Source of the DNA: Sipunculus nudus
Taxonomy: Eukaryota > Annelida > Sipuncula > Golfingiida > Sipunculidae
Reading direction: 5' to 3'
DNA length: 64,000 nt
NCBI GenBank assembly: GCA_026874595.1
Contig: CM049306.1
Span: forward strand, 94,107,642-94,171,641
Shown: positions 1 through 12,250 of the stretch, piece after piece
Numbering within the stretch: position 1 is the first letter of the stretch
How the letters are laid out: each line of letters opens with the position of its first letter
Program-made: the position numbers and the translations under genes
Notes under the pieces: generated by a model
Seen by the model: the letters and a program-made list of their open reading frames with translations, nothing else
What the model was told of the DNA's origin: nothing
Database searches by the model: none

Positions 1-369
1 TTAGACGCTGAAAACACCACCTCCGGGACGCTGACCCCCGGCCTCCTGTGTCTCCTGGGGCCTCGCTAAATTAAGCAGAACACGTGAACAATCAGTCACC
101 CGAGTGGGTCCGCTCGGCTTATAATGGCCTCATATTTCTATAAAAAATATTGCCGCATAAAGTACATTATGTGTTCTACGGCAGATTATGAGAAAATGTG
201 CTACACGAGAGCATGCACGGCTTTAAATATTAGAAGAGTTCTTCATTTTTTTCTTTCTTTTATTTGCCTTTGGTGTATTTTGCTGGGTACCTATAAGACT
301 TACATTGGAATGCTGATTGGTAATACTGATTTCGACTGTACAAGCAAAGGTTTCAAAGGAATGTAAAGT

Positions 370-379
370 TATATATATA

Positions 380-426
<47 letters not shown>

Positions 427-458
427 CAGAAAAGTCGGATCACTGCTGATGGAATCAT

Positions 459-534
<76 letters not shown>

Positions 535-535
535 G

Positions 536-580
<45 letters not shown>

Positions 581-590
581 CAAATTTTCA
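370..590. repeat. Compound (TA)n(CT)n(TA/GT)n microsatellite
   Basis: (TA)n at 370-425, (CT)n at 462-490 and (TA)n with GT interruptions at 491-579. The open frames on both strands here are simple-repeat translations. Confidence 0.97.
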
Positions 591-600
591 TGGACTTGAT

Positions 601-2040
601 AAACTAATGATAAATCATTTTACTATAATGCCAAACTACATTCACTAGTTTAAGAATTCATCCTATCATATTAGCTAACTACATGTACTACAATATTGAA
701 TACATTTGCCTAAAGACGAGTTTCCTTTATAATCCCCTGCAATATTTTATATATCCGTTGTCTCTATTTATTGGCTTTCTTTTTTAGTAATGATAGTTCA
801 ACAGTCTGTTAGTAGAACTATACACTATATTAGGGTGAGGTTCATATTACGAAAAGAATGACACTTTACACTTAAGCTCTCTGTATCTCAGGTTTTATAC
901 ACAGATATTTAAGAATAATCTGGAAGTCATAATCTGTCGTTAAGACATATGGTTCTGAGGTTTTATCCAGGTTTAACCGTTCTCCCTCTGAAACACCACC
1001 GGGATTCGAACCGGAAACTTTCACTCCGTTATCCAACTTATTATCCACTAGACTACGTCCTTCCCCTTTTCTCTCTTATCTTAACGCAGAAGATTAACGA
1101 ATAGAACATGGAATGTCACGGGACTCTATATTACAGAATAAAGATAAGCCACTTGCTGCTTACATACATAAGGTTCCGGATGATATTATGTCATATGGAT
1201 ATGCAGGATATTTCCGGATAAAGGGGTAGCCCAGGAACGCTTATAATAAAAGAAGCCCCTAGGTTGTATACATGAGAGACCCAAATGTAGGGTGGGTAAT
1301 TCCTTATGAAGGGATATTTCTAGCCGTGACAACCCGACTCAGTACAGTAGGCAATCGGATAATCGGGCTGGTTAGCCTACTCGAGTCGTGATACTAGTAA
1401 TATGGAGGAATGTATCGCAGTGGTCTTGCATCTGGTTGCATTCATATTGTGGTAAACGGCATATAATCTCAATATTGTGCTTAGAATGATGAATAAACAC
1501 AATAGTATATATGTGAGCTCGCAACCCTAAGTGAAACACGGTCTCCATGGACACGGGTCATTTCCTGTGTCGCCTGCAAGTTGCCTGCGTCATGTAACCC
1601 GTGCGAGCCATGCTTGTGTTCATGCGGTCATAAATTCAACAAACATGCCGAGGGGTTTACCAATGTGCTGGGTTAAACAGGAACTTTTCTCGCTCATATT
1701 TTATATTATTAGAAAGTACACAAAAATGCAAACTATTGGTCTGGTTTATGTTGAGTGACAGTGTACCTGTTGTCCATGAAGCGTTGTCAGAAATGACGAA
1801 AATATTTGCATCTTCATAAGGCCTTATAATGCGATCCTCAGACGTAGATGTCATGACACTCTGGCGCTAGTAATCTGGTCATAATGCCAGAGGGTCAATA
1901 TGACGCTAGGATATTTCTGGCTTTAAGTGTGTCACAGGGAAAGCGGGATAAACGGCTGACTAAAAGAGATTTCCGGATGAATTGACACCACACGGGTGTG
2001 TACAGGACAGTTATGAATGGAGGGCCTCAATAAACCTTAA
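601..2040. other. Non-coding stretch
   Basis: Apart from the tRNA-like head at 988-1066 I see only AT-rich DNA and short overlapping frames below 80 codons without motifs. Confidence 0.5.
988..1066 (-). mobile_element. tRNA-like SINE head
   Basis: On the minus strand TAGTCTAGTGGATAATAAG resembles an A box and CCGGTTCGAATCCCGG is a T-arm with B box. The acceptor ends do not pair, so this is more likely a SINE head than a working tRNA. The body was not delimited. Confidence 0.55.
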
Positions 2041-2650
2041 TTAGGGATATGTCGGATGGAGGGTCTTAACATGCTAACATTCAGGAAATTTTTTGATGAA
2101 GGACAAATGATGTCCGCATTCAGGCGATTTTCTGATAAAGGAATTAACAATACTATATTCAAGAGATAAGGGGATGGAGGGTCTACACAGGAAATATGTT
2201 TGAAGTATTTCCCGGATGAAGGATATTATTTCCTGGATGAAGGAAAGTATTTCCTGGATGAAGGAATGTATTTCCCGGATGAAAAGAAGTATTTCCCGGA
2301 TGAAAGGAAGTAATTCCCTAACAAAGAAAAGTACCCGGATGAAGAGAAGTAATTCCCTGACGAGAAAAAAATATTTCCCGAAATAGAAGTAATTCCCTGA
2401 CGAAGAAAAGTACCCGGATGAAGAGAAGTAATTTCCTGACGAAAAAAATATTTACCGGATGAATAGAAGTAATTCCCTGACGAAGAGAAGTACCCGGATG
2501 AAGAGGAGTAATTCCCTGACGAAAAAAAGTATTTCCCGGATAACGAGAAGTAATTCCCTGACAAAGAGAAGTATTTCCCGGTTTAGAAGAAGTAATTCCT
2601 TGCCGAAGAGAAGTATTTCCCGGAAGAAAAGAAGTATTTCTTGGATTGAT
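2041..2650. repeat. 21-bp-based minisatellite
   Basis: From 2226 on, units such as GAAGTATTTCCCGGATGAA and GAAGTAATTCCCTGACGAAGA alternate, with some shortened to GAAGTACCCGGATGAAGA. Weaker relatives reach back to about 2041. Because the basic unit is 21 bp, several long frames on both strands (for example 2564-2226 minus, with SGNYFSSSG repeats) stay open; they are not taken as genes. Confidence 0.9.
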
Positions 2651-3114
2651 ATTGGATAAGACTTGGATATTCCTACATGATACACAAGAATGACCGAAGC
2701 TTCCTTATGTCATAATTGTCTGTTCTGGTTTCTGGTTGATAAGTGCTGTAACTAACAGCTGTCACAACTTACTGTAAGCCCTTAGTGCTCTGTCCCAGGA
2801 ACAGTTCATTGTCTTATATACAATGTCACAGACAACCTGTATAAATTACGATGTCGCCTACATTACAAGTCCATAAAATCAACATTATCGCTTGTAAAAA
2901 TACCAAACTGCCGCCACCTAGATATCAATATAAAGCATCCAATAGAGAGTCCAACAGATTGAACTCATGGCTGTTATGCCAATAAACAGAGTGTACTTGG
3001 CTATGGTTTGAACTAGAATTCAAATGCATGTTATTTTACCAGGAATGCTAGCATACAGGTTTAGTACATTTGAGCCTTCGGCTCAGACTTTCTATACTTT
3101 TATCTACATCCCCC

Positions 3115-3121
<7 letters not shown>

Positions 3122-3180
<59 letters not shown>
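3122..3180. repeat. (TA)n microsatellite
   Basis: Uninterrupted TA dinucleotides preceded by CATACATACATA. Confidence 0.97.
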
Positions 3181-3184
<4 letters not shown>

Positions 3185-3358
3185 AGGGCACAAATCCTTA
3201 CCTGTAAAACCTAGACACTTCGAACTGTACATCCAGGAGGTGCAAGGCAAAACTCTTGCCTTAAATGTCAGATGGGCACAAATCGTATTTGCTCCATCTA
3301 GAATCTTCTAATGCCACATCCATGACGGTACTGGAAAATCTCCTTGGAAACTTGAAAC

Positions 3359-3600
3359 ATTTCGGGGTATATTGGTGGTGTGATCCAGTAATGGGGACGA
3401 TTACACGCTCAGGCCTCGCATGTGCAGTAGTCACCGGGCCTGGTTAACACCAAGATATAAATTGAGAGGAAGCATGTGATACTCCTGTCACGTAGTCCGA
3501 AACCGAAATGGAATTCTGCAGATGCTTAATTGGTAAAAAATGGTAAATGGTACATATGCTTAATTAAGCTAGCATTTGAAAAAAAAGGAGGCGGTTACCT
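3359..3600 (+). mobile_element. SINE copy 1, 5'-truncated
   Basis: Matches the 3' two thirds of the SINE at 6898-7301: GGGGACGATTACACGC, GCCTGGTTAACACCAAGATA, ACGTAGTCCGAAACCG and the terminal GGAGGCGGTTACCTC. The tRNA-like head is missing. Confidence 0.8.
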
Positions 3601-4089
3601 CTCATTAGTGAAGTTATATTGCTCCCATTTGCAAGTGACATTAACATTTTTAAAGTCCTTTAAGGAAAACATTTTATAGCAGTCAGATGCATATCTAATC
3701 ATGTATTTGATTTTTGACATAGGAATCTGTGGTCGGATATTTCTAGGGTTTTTGAAGGTGGGTCTAATCCTTATATAACCGAAAGCCGGCCCTGTACGAC
3801 CTATCAAATATAATTCTTTCACAGCAGAATAAAGCTCAGATTCAATAAGCGCGGAATGCGGATAAAAATCAAAATTGACTAAATAGGTAAAGTGAGAATC
3901 CATATGCGCGGTTGTTGCCGTGCCGGCACATAAGAAATAAATCATCACGCACTCCGCATGGCACATTCCGTGCATATGTAATTTCAGCTTTAGTGAGATG
4001 GGAATCATACAGGGAAGCCAGTACTTAAAGAAATAAGCCAGCAGCTTAAAACAAACCTCCAATATCCGCTCGTGGTGAAATTGCGGCAA
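3595..4089 (-). other. Unrecognised 164-codon open frame
   Basis: The longest open frame in the first 12 kb that is not repetitive. It starts MPQFHHERILEV, has a Cys/His-containing middle (HGMCHAECVMIYFLC) and ends in NFTNER just inside SINE copy 1. I recognise no family. It may be an exon, a transposon piece or chance. No clear splice sites or polyadenylation signal settle the matter. Confidence 0.2.
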
Positions 4090-6897
4090 TAGCCATTCAG
4101 TTTTACCAGCACCATTCGTTTTTATTCGTTTTTATTTTTCAAGTGCCTTGAAGCTTATTCTTACACGATAGTCGCAATATGATCACTTAGAATATTAGTA
4201 CTAGAAATGACTGCAAAACCAAAGACAAAATCCTTTGACAAAGGACTATTTAATGTTAATTGTTCAGACCTAAAACGATTCCCGCTGACATTGCTATCAA
4301 GGCACTGAATGTTTTATCCCTATTCATAAATTATGTAAGTACGTCGGTTAGTCAGAGTACAAATAAGATAGTTAATGCAAAGAACCAATATCCACTTCAA
4401 AATAGAATAACCATTATCAGAACTACAGCATGCGCCCAGCTCCGTTATTGCCATGTGTTTTTCAAATTATTTGTAAGGCCAAAAAATGTGAAATCTGCGG
4501 CAAAAGTAAGGTAGTCCAGTATTTAAGGTATAGGACCTGATTGAAGCTGAAGGTCCCATTTTCAAATCCCCCAATGAATCAATGTGTCTTGCCGACCGGT
4601 TATGACTTCCTAGCTCCGTGCACGTATATCCTGTGATCAAGAAGGATTAAGGATAATTAATCATTCTTAATTTATGGTTACCTTCCAATATTTCATCATA
4701 AAATAAACAAAGCAACTTAAAACTGTTAAAACTGTGAGTTTGACTTATCACATGGGCTTGAGATTACGATGTAGTGTCCACTATTTATTCAATCGTGTTC
4801 AGTGATAATTCAATGATAGGTAGAACAGTCTATGTAAACCTTTAACGGCTAATGCGCAGGCGCCGTAACGTGCCCATGACTTACCTAAATCGTTCAAAAA
4901 TGACGTGTTGTGAGATGAATAGTAAATCGTGCCCATGGCCTATTTAACTGGTGCGCACGATATAATTACTGTGGTTATTTTTGTCCGCGAGGATTTCAAA
5001 TTCGAAATACTTGTGAAAGGAAAATTGTCACGGAAATAAAACTTACATGTTTCAGAGGCCCCATCGTCGAAGACAAAACAAAAGTTGGACGAATGTTATT
5101 GTAAAACACAATAGACCCAGTATGATACCCGTTAATTAGAAATTGCTTTTACAAATGATATCAGATCTAACAAAGTATCCGCTAGAAAAGTTTCTGCCAG
5201 TAATGAACAATAATTTCCCTTGGGTTGTCCGATTTTTCATACATATTATTGTTTACAATTATGGATGTACTGTGTGTAGGTTATTGTATGGTGAGATTGC
5301 GAAAATGGATCAATCGCAAAACAATGAAAAAATGAAAAAATCATATTGTTCTCAAACTAGTGCAAATCATCAGATCCGCTATCCATTCACAAAAATGTTA
5401 ACAGGCCAAAAATCCTAACCTTAAGGCCCAGAAAAATCAATTTTATTATGCTGACAGGTTTAAACAGAGCGTCTATGGTTGTGAAAAATGAGGTCACAAT
5501 GACTTATATTTATTGAATTATGTTTTATCACCTCGGAGGCTGAAAACCTGTCAGTAATCTTCATACTTAAGATTAAAGATCTCAAGAACAGCTGGATATA
5601 TTGAATGAAATATCGCGAATTTCGAAATGCATATTGATCTTGGAAAACCTAAACTGTTTGCATCGGTAGACTGTTGGTGCCACCTGCCATTAATTTCTCA
5701 TATTTTACGCATTTTTACTTTTACTTTGAGAATGACAAATTGCAGTCATTCGTTCAGCATTCAACAGGTACAGGTCGTATTCATAGCAACTCACAATCTT
5801 AAATTTGGCATGTTGATAGTTTCTCTTAGGTATCCGGAAATTAAGTCAATTTACCCTATATTCTTCCAGTTACGGGGCGGAATTGTGTTTCAACATGTTC
5901 AAATAACCACATGCTTAGTAAATATTCATACAGAGAGTTGTTAAGAGTGATATACTTTTTGATAACTATCTGCTATAAAAGGCGGTTGCATGTCTTCCCT
6001 TTAATGTATTTTACGTGTATTTTTGTAGAATAACATTGATAAACCTTGAAACTCCACATCAAATTGGTGTTAAATATATTTATGTGTCATGGTGCTTATA
6101 GCTTGGTCAGAATCAGCCGAGCGTCACGGTCCATAGGTCTCTAATTGTATATTTGTTTTTCTTTATCATATAAATTTAGATTTGTAATCATTCTACAAAC
6201 AGGCACCTAAATTAAGTTGAATAACCGAATGTATGTTTGGCTGGGGGAGAGGTTTTTATTAACAGTCCTGGCTGAACTTTCCTGAACAAACTGAGTAAGA
6301 CTAAACAAATCTATCTTCTCCTCTATACATATTGATTAGTTCTGCCCAAACGTCCTTGGAAAGAAGCGAAATGGCGTTTAGATCCTTTGTGGGACCGTCT
6401 ACTGCCTCACATCATCAAATTATATCGTAACTTTGTGATTACAACTCCTATTGCGGGCAATGACTTGCTTTATGGAGTAATAATGTAACCAGATTACCAT
6501 TCCCTCAAATCCTAACGTAAACCGACTGCTTAAACGACTGGTCAAATCTTAATAGAATCCACATCCCCCGTCTGTACACTCTGGATATTACACTTGACAA
6601 CATGTTGCTTAACCACGATATAGGACGGTAGGTTAGAAGTGGGACCGTCAGTATCACTTGTATTGAATTATACCAAAATATCTCCCTACCTTACACCGCA
6701 GTTGCGCAGTCAAAGAGCTCAATGACAATAAAGTGTTGTTAAATAATAGCCATAGAAAGGGTACGTTTCTTATTTCAAGAAATTAAGCTGCCCTTTAATA
6801 CTATTGCATCTTATCATTGAAAATTTCAACAAGTTCTCTTATAATATTCTTATTAACTAGTCAGGTCCCTTCCACATCTCCTTTATTTTTTTAATAT
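4090..6897. other. Non-coding stretch
   Basis: AT-rich. Open frames of 84, 91 and 105 codons (4260-4514, 5143-5418, 5627-5944, all plus) have no recognisable domain, no repeats and no convincing splice frame. Confidence 0.5.
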
Positions 6898-7301
6898 TTT
6901 TTTTGTGGAGGTAACCGCCTCCATTTTTTAATGCTTACTTAACTACATATATTAACATCTGCAGAATTCCATTCCGGTTTCGGACTACGTGACAGGGCAG
7001 TATCACACGCTTCCTCTCATTTTATATCCTGGCGTTAACCAGGCCCGGTAACTCTTGCACCTGCGGGCCCTGTGTGTAATCGTCCCCATGGCTGGGTCAT
7101 ACCACCGAGGAGCCCCCGAAAGGCGCACTCGTTTGTGAGTTTAACACGGCCGTTGGGCACGGCCTTCCCATTAAGCCTGCAGAGCGCTCACCCTGGGTGG
7201 GGGCCGACCGTGAAAAATCTCACCGCCTCGGCTGAGATTCGAACTCACGATCTCCCGGCTTTGAGTCCTGCGCTCTACCCTTGAGCCACAGAAGCCGGTT
7301 C
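6898..7301 (-). mobile_element. SINE copy 2, tRNA-derived, full length
   Basis: On the minus strand it begins with a tRNA-like head with an A box (TGGCTCAAGGGTAGAGCG, 7271-7288) and a B box (GTTCGAATC, 7236-7244), continues with GGTCGGCCCCCACC and ends GGAGGCGGTTACCTCCAC, where GGAGG and CCTCC can pair. The pol III boxes show how it would be transcribed. Confidence 0.85.
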
Positions 7302-7340
7302 CACATCTCCTTTTTAACAAAATAAACAAGCCGTCCAAGC

Positions 7341-7390
7341 GGCTGCTGTAGCTCAGGAATAGAGCACATGACTGAAAGCCAGAATAACGT
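7341..7390 (+). mobile_element. Partial tRNA-like head
   Basis: GTAGCTCAGGAATAGAGCAC is a clear A-box/D-arm sequence, followed by an anticodon-arm-like stretch, but no B box follows. Possibly a truncated SINE head about 40 bp from SINE copy 2. Confidence 0.4.
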
Positions 7391-8941
7391 TAATTGTTTA
7401 CCTCTGTGAAATTAGACATTGTTGCCAACTTTGTTAATACCATTAATTAGATTCATAAACTTTCTGCAGATTAGTTTTCTATATCAAATCGCTTTACCCA
7501 ATTTCAGTTTGTTAACATGAATACTATACGCACAGTGCTTATGATGACCAACAATTCACCCCTGTGTACATGCTTATTTAAATATAATATTCTGATGTCC
7601 GCTCCTACATAGACAATGGATATCAGAGTGAGAAATGCAAATACGGAGTTTCTTACCGTGAACACCTGATAAGTCCTCCGATGTCATTTCCGAAAAGACG
7701 GATGATACAGCAATCGATGGCTTCGTTATTGTAAAGATAGTCAATGTTATCAGAATAAGATTTTAACTTTTAAGCTTTTGACACACAGGAAATTCATGAC
7801 GGATTTTCATTAACATGGCACCGCAAAAAGTCCAATGCGGCTTTCTTTTGTGATCTGATTTACGTAGTGTAAGTGTTTGTTCAGTTAGTCATTTATAAAT
7901 ATTTTATTGATGTGGTGACAAACGCTGAAGCAATAATGAAACTTAACATTCACTGGAATAACTGGCCATAATGTCGGACCTCTCATAATATAGACCGGCC
8001 AAGACGTATTGGTCATGAACCCCTTTTTTCATGGTTTCTCACTTTATGGCGGCGTCACTGCATTTTTTTCATTGCTCTTTACTCCGGCCATATGTATTTA
8101 AATAATTTATGTCCGTTAGTAACGATTTATTAACATGTGGTTTTTAATGGAAAGCAGTCTTCTCTGCTGTAAACGATTCCTGCTGTCACGTGCCGCAAAA
8201 CTACTGTATTGTCGCAATTGCGTTGACGACCTATATGATATAGATCACTTCAATTTTTTTTGTAAATAACTGAGACCTAACGTTTTTTGGTTATACGACC
8301 GAGAGCAATTACTGTGTAAGAACTAAAAATTCCCGATTAAAAAAGTACAAGGCGGTGCGCATTGTGCATGCATCGTTTTTACATCTTACCAGTGGTAGAA
8401 TGTTGTAATCTGAATATACGCCCGGTTAAACATACTGTCTGTTGATAAAGTCAATTTCCGTATGTATATATTGATCGGATCTGGGAGATATAACTTGAGC
8501 TAATGTTGAAGAACATTTATGTTTTTTAGAGTTCGACCTTTCTCCTTTGCCGCCATAGACCACTTTGATTTCCCAAGAGAGAAGACAGACTTACAGTTTA
8601 TCGTTCGGGCAGTAAGCAAATTTACATACCAACGTTCAGGTGCTTCGGGGAAATCTAATACATAAAAGTGAATGAAGAGCGGCCCGGAAGTGTGTGGATC
8701 GTCGGTCAAGTATTTGCGCGGGGACAGGAGAACATGACATAAATCATATGTCCGTATTAACAGCTGTATGATTTGTATCTGTGCTATTTCATATAATGAA
8801 AAAGAATTTTTAGCATTATAAATTCTGAACTAACCTGAACTGTTTTACGGCATTCACGCAAAGTTAATTGGCCTTTTCATTCTTTTTTTTTTTGTCTTTG
8901 CATTCGGAAAATTATATCTCTGTATACCTTGACGGCGCTCG
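7391..8941. other. Non-coding stretch
   Basis: No repeats, RNA genes or coding signals recognised. Confidence 0.5.
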
Positions 8942-8949
8942 TGCTAGGC

Positions 8950-9098
8950 AGGGGCGAATCCAGGATTGATAGGAAAAGCGAACAAAAAAATTCTAAGGTC
9001 CACGTAAGAAGGGGTCCAGGCCTTAAACATTAGTCTGAAACCCTTAAAAAGGTTGCGGTGGCTGAAAAAAGGGGGACCCCCCACCCTTGGTTCGCTTC
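8950..9098. mobile_element. hAT-like MITE with 8-bp target duplication
   Basis: A 149-bp segment is flanked by perfect direct repeats TGCTAGGC (8942-8949 and 9099-9106). Its ends are imperfect inverted repeats (AGGGGCGAATCCAGG against GAAGCGAACCAAGGG). An 8-bp duplication and short TIRs are hAT traits. Confidence 0.75.
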
Positions 9099-9589
9099 TG
9101 CTAGGCGAGGGCGTACCTGCTCACTTTTGGACAACTTCCGCTCGCGAATGTTTATGTCAACAAAACTACCAATCACTTTGAAAAGAATCGATTCTGCACC
9201 CTCAAGGAGTTTTATCTATTGGCCATTCAGGGTTATGACTTGAAGGAACGGAAAACCCGTGTACCACTTATCAACGCCAATCTTACAATGATTTCTCAGG
9301 GGAACACAAGTCCTCGCGGCAAATTGTTCTTACATGACTTTACCGTGCCGGCTTTATTAACACTGATAGCTAAAAAGTGCAATGTGTTGGACATGTGATT
9401 ACCAAGGAAAATGGTGTCATCGCCCCAGCCTTTCACTCACAAAGATACTATTTTTTTGTCTACACAAGAAAACGTGATTTACTTTCCTCTGACAGACGTT
9501 TATTGGAGAGGGGGATACAACAAGCTTCGGCTATGTGGTGCCTCAACTTAGTTAGGGCCCCTTTTAAAAAAAGGTGTCCTATAGTGGTC

Positions 9590-10450
9590 GCATAATCCGT
9601 CCGTCCGTCATTCCGTCCGTTCTTCTGTCAGCTTTGCTATTTTGCACGCGATATCTCAATAAGAAAATGCTCGATTTCTCTCAAATTCACAGGGATCATT
9701 TAGGACTATGAGGCCTCCAGACTTATCAATTAACAGACCTGTTGGAATTCCAAAATTGCCACCACAGCAAAATCGGTGTTTTTATTTCGCGTGCTATATC
9801 TCAAAAAGAATACATTTGATACCCCTCAGATTCACCGGGATCATTGGGGCCTATGATGTCTCCACACCTATCGAATTACAGATCTGTCGGAATTCCGATA
9901 TGGCCGCCAGAGCACAATCGGTGAATTTCTTTCGCGCGAGATATCTCAACAAGAACATGCTTGATCTTTCTCGAATTCACAGGGTTCATTAGGGCCTGTG
10001 AGGGTTCGAGACCTATTGAATTACAGACCTATCCAAAAACCAATAAAACCACCAGAGAATAATCCGTGTTTTCTTTTTTCACGCAGTATCTCAAACATAA
10101 TTCATTTCATCTTTCTCAAATTCACAGAGATGATTGGTGTTCATTGGAGCTCCAGCCCTATCAAATTACCGACCTGCGCGAAGTCCAATATGGGTGGCTA
10201 GAACAATATCTAATTTTCTTGTGAGCACAGTATTTCACTATGTTCCTATACTATGTTCCACCTTTCACAAATAATCGGAGGCAATTGGTGCCTATGAGGA
10301 CTCCGGCTGTATTGATTTACAGGCCTGCCTAATATCCAGTATGGATGCCAGAGCACAATCACTGATTTTCTTTTGTGAATATTTTACAGAACATTGACAC
10401 CCATGAGTGGATCTGTGCCTTCAAATTTCATATTCCTGTAATATCCAATA
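9590..10450. repeat. About 145-bp tandem array with TCCGTCCG leader
   Basis: Starts with CCGTCCGTCCGTCATTCCGTC and continues as five to six diverged units with landmarks at 9648, 9793, 9938, 10083, 10227 and 10375 (GATATCTCAAYAAGAA and TTCACAGGGATCATT). The short open frames 9708-9992 and 9998-10201 are repeat by-products. Structure recalls the interior of non-autonomous Helitrons; ends not defined. Confidence 0.8.
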
Positions 10451-11734
10451 TAGCTGCCCGGCAAATATTTTAAAACCATTTCTTAATAACGTTTTAGATA
10501 ATGCTGTGATTTTTCTAAAAACAAATTGTCTCTTTTAGATTATTAAGGTAGTAAATTTTAGACCAATCGGACAACCAATATGACCCCAAAGTTGCTTTTT
10601 GATGGAACTGGTAATCGCGGGGCCCTAATTGAGGACCTTTACGGTCCCAAAGCTCTAGTTTTCTATATTTTCTCTAAGGATGCTTATGCACGCAGTTCTA
10701 AAATTGCATTTCCTGTTTATTCCCTCGTGAACTTTAGCAGTGGTTGGTTAACTGATAAAGAAATATGTTAGCTCAAAAGATACGTAGTCAGGGCTTTACT
10801 TTTAAAGAACTGATAATTCTTAATATTATTTAACTTTATGGTTTGTCGCGTTGTTAAATTTTTATCCTTTTTAATGTAAACGTGTTAACAGATGCATAAA
10901 ATTAATTAAATTTTATCTTTCTCAAGCACTGCATTTCCTGTCAGTTATATTATTTAATGATTTTTTTTTATTTTGTTTTATCAACGGGATGCAGGTGTAT
11001 ACAAGAGTATATGATAAGTTATATTTTTCATTTTTCAACTTTTACCAGTTGTTTTCATACGCAGAAGAAATAGAAAAGTTGTGCAAAGTATTAAACTCTT
11101 GAGTGACTATAGTGTCGTGTTAATTTAGACAGGCCTTGTGGTTTCTCTCGGGTCATCTTGTTATGACTGACTGAAGCGGGGCTCCCGGCGACATTACACG
11201 TATCTAACCAATGCTTCGCCATCTGGCCTTTCAATACAACCATTGTACGGAACCCTCTTCGTGAGACTCGGTAATGGATTTTGACATTTTGCTGCCGCTA
11301 ATTCTGATGGCCGCTATGTCTCTCTTGCCATTTCAGTAGATCATCTGAGTTAATACCTCTGGTGAAAGTGTTTTCTAAAAAGTGAAAACCGTGCCTGAAT
11401 CCAGCTGAGCGGCCACAGACGGTCTCAGGGGCTTTGTCACTCTGGTGCTCTGATCTGCGCTCTTGCAACTATATACGTCTATTCTCTGACTCCTTTGGTT
11501 AAGAACACTTTTTCTTCAGAATGACTTTTACCCTTGTGTACATATTGCTGCTTTCTTTCTTTCAGTAAGAGACATCACAGAACACTTTTACAGCAGCCAA
11601 AATGACTATACTTTTTTTCATAAAGTGACAGGGTTAGGTCGCATGCGTCAATCATTATAAAATTCACCGGCCGACATTACCATCCACAGTTATTTATTTG
11701 TTTTACTCAAAATCTTGATTTATTAATACCTCGG
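10451..11734. other. Non-coding stretch
   Basis: Nothing recognised. A 63-codon frame (10580-10771) has no known motif. Confidence 0.5.
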
Positions 11735-12250
11735 TTCAGTGGCGTATCTAAGGGGGGGGGGGGGGGGGGCAGGGGCGGTTCGCCCCGGGCGGCACATTTT
11801 GGAGGGCGGCATTTCGGGGAATTAGTATAACCAGTGGCATAAGGAGCTCCTCAAAAAGTACAAATTTGGCTTTTTTGTCACATTTTGAAGTATTTTAGGG
11901 ATTATAAACTGGGTAGTGGAACCTACTAAATGATTAGCAAACGATTTGCACCTTTTTCGGGCGGAATTTTGGTGAATTAGTAAATAATGAATGGCATTAG
12001 GAGTTCCTCAGTACAAATTTGTTTGTTTTTATGTGTTCCATTCAAAGTATTCCAGGAATTATAAAGTGGGCAGTGGAACCTACCAATGATTAGCGAACGA
12101 TTTGCACATTTTAGGGAGCTGCAATTCGGGGAAACATTATAAAGAGTGGCAAAAGGAGTTCCTAAAAAAGTACAAATTTGGCCGTTTTGTCCCATTTTCA
12201 AGTATTTCAGGGTTGACAAACTGGGCAGTTGAACCAACCAAATTATTTGC
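11735..12250. repeat. G-run followed by three diverged units of about 155 bp
   Basis: CAGTGGCGTATCTAAG leads into G18 (11752-11769) and a CGCCCCGGGCGG palindrome. Then three units share AAGGAGTTCCTMAAAAAGTA, GGGCAGTGGAACCTACC and ATTAGCGAACGATTTGCAC. The beginning resembles hAT element ends, but no matching right end was found. Confidence 0.65.

Noticed and set aside
223-607. Two open frames over 370-590
   Set aside because: They translate (TA)n and (CT)n repeats.
988-1066. Functional tRNA gene
   Set aside because: A and B boxes are present but the acceptor ends do not pair; a SINE head is more likely.
3595-4089. Firm gene call for the 164-codon frame
   Set aside because: No family, splice or codon evidence; listed only as an unrecognised open frame.
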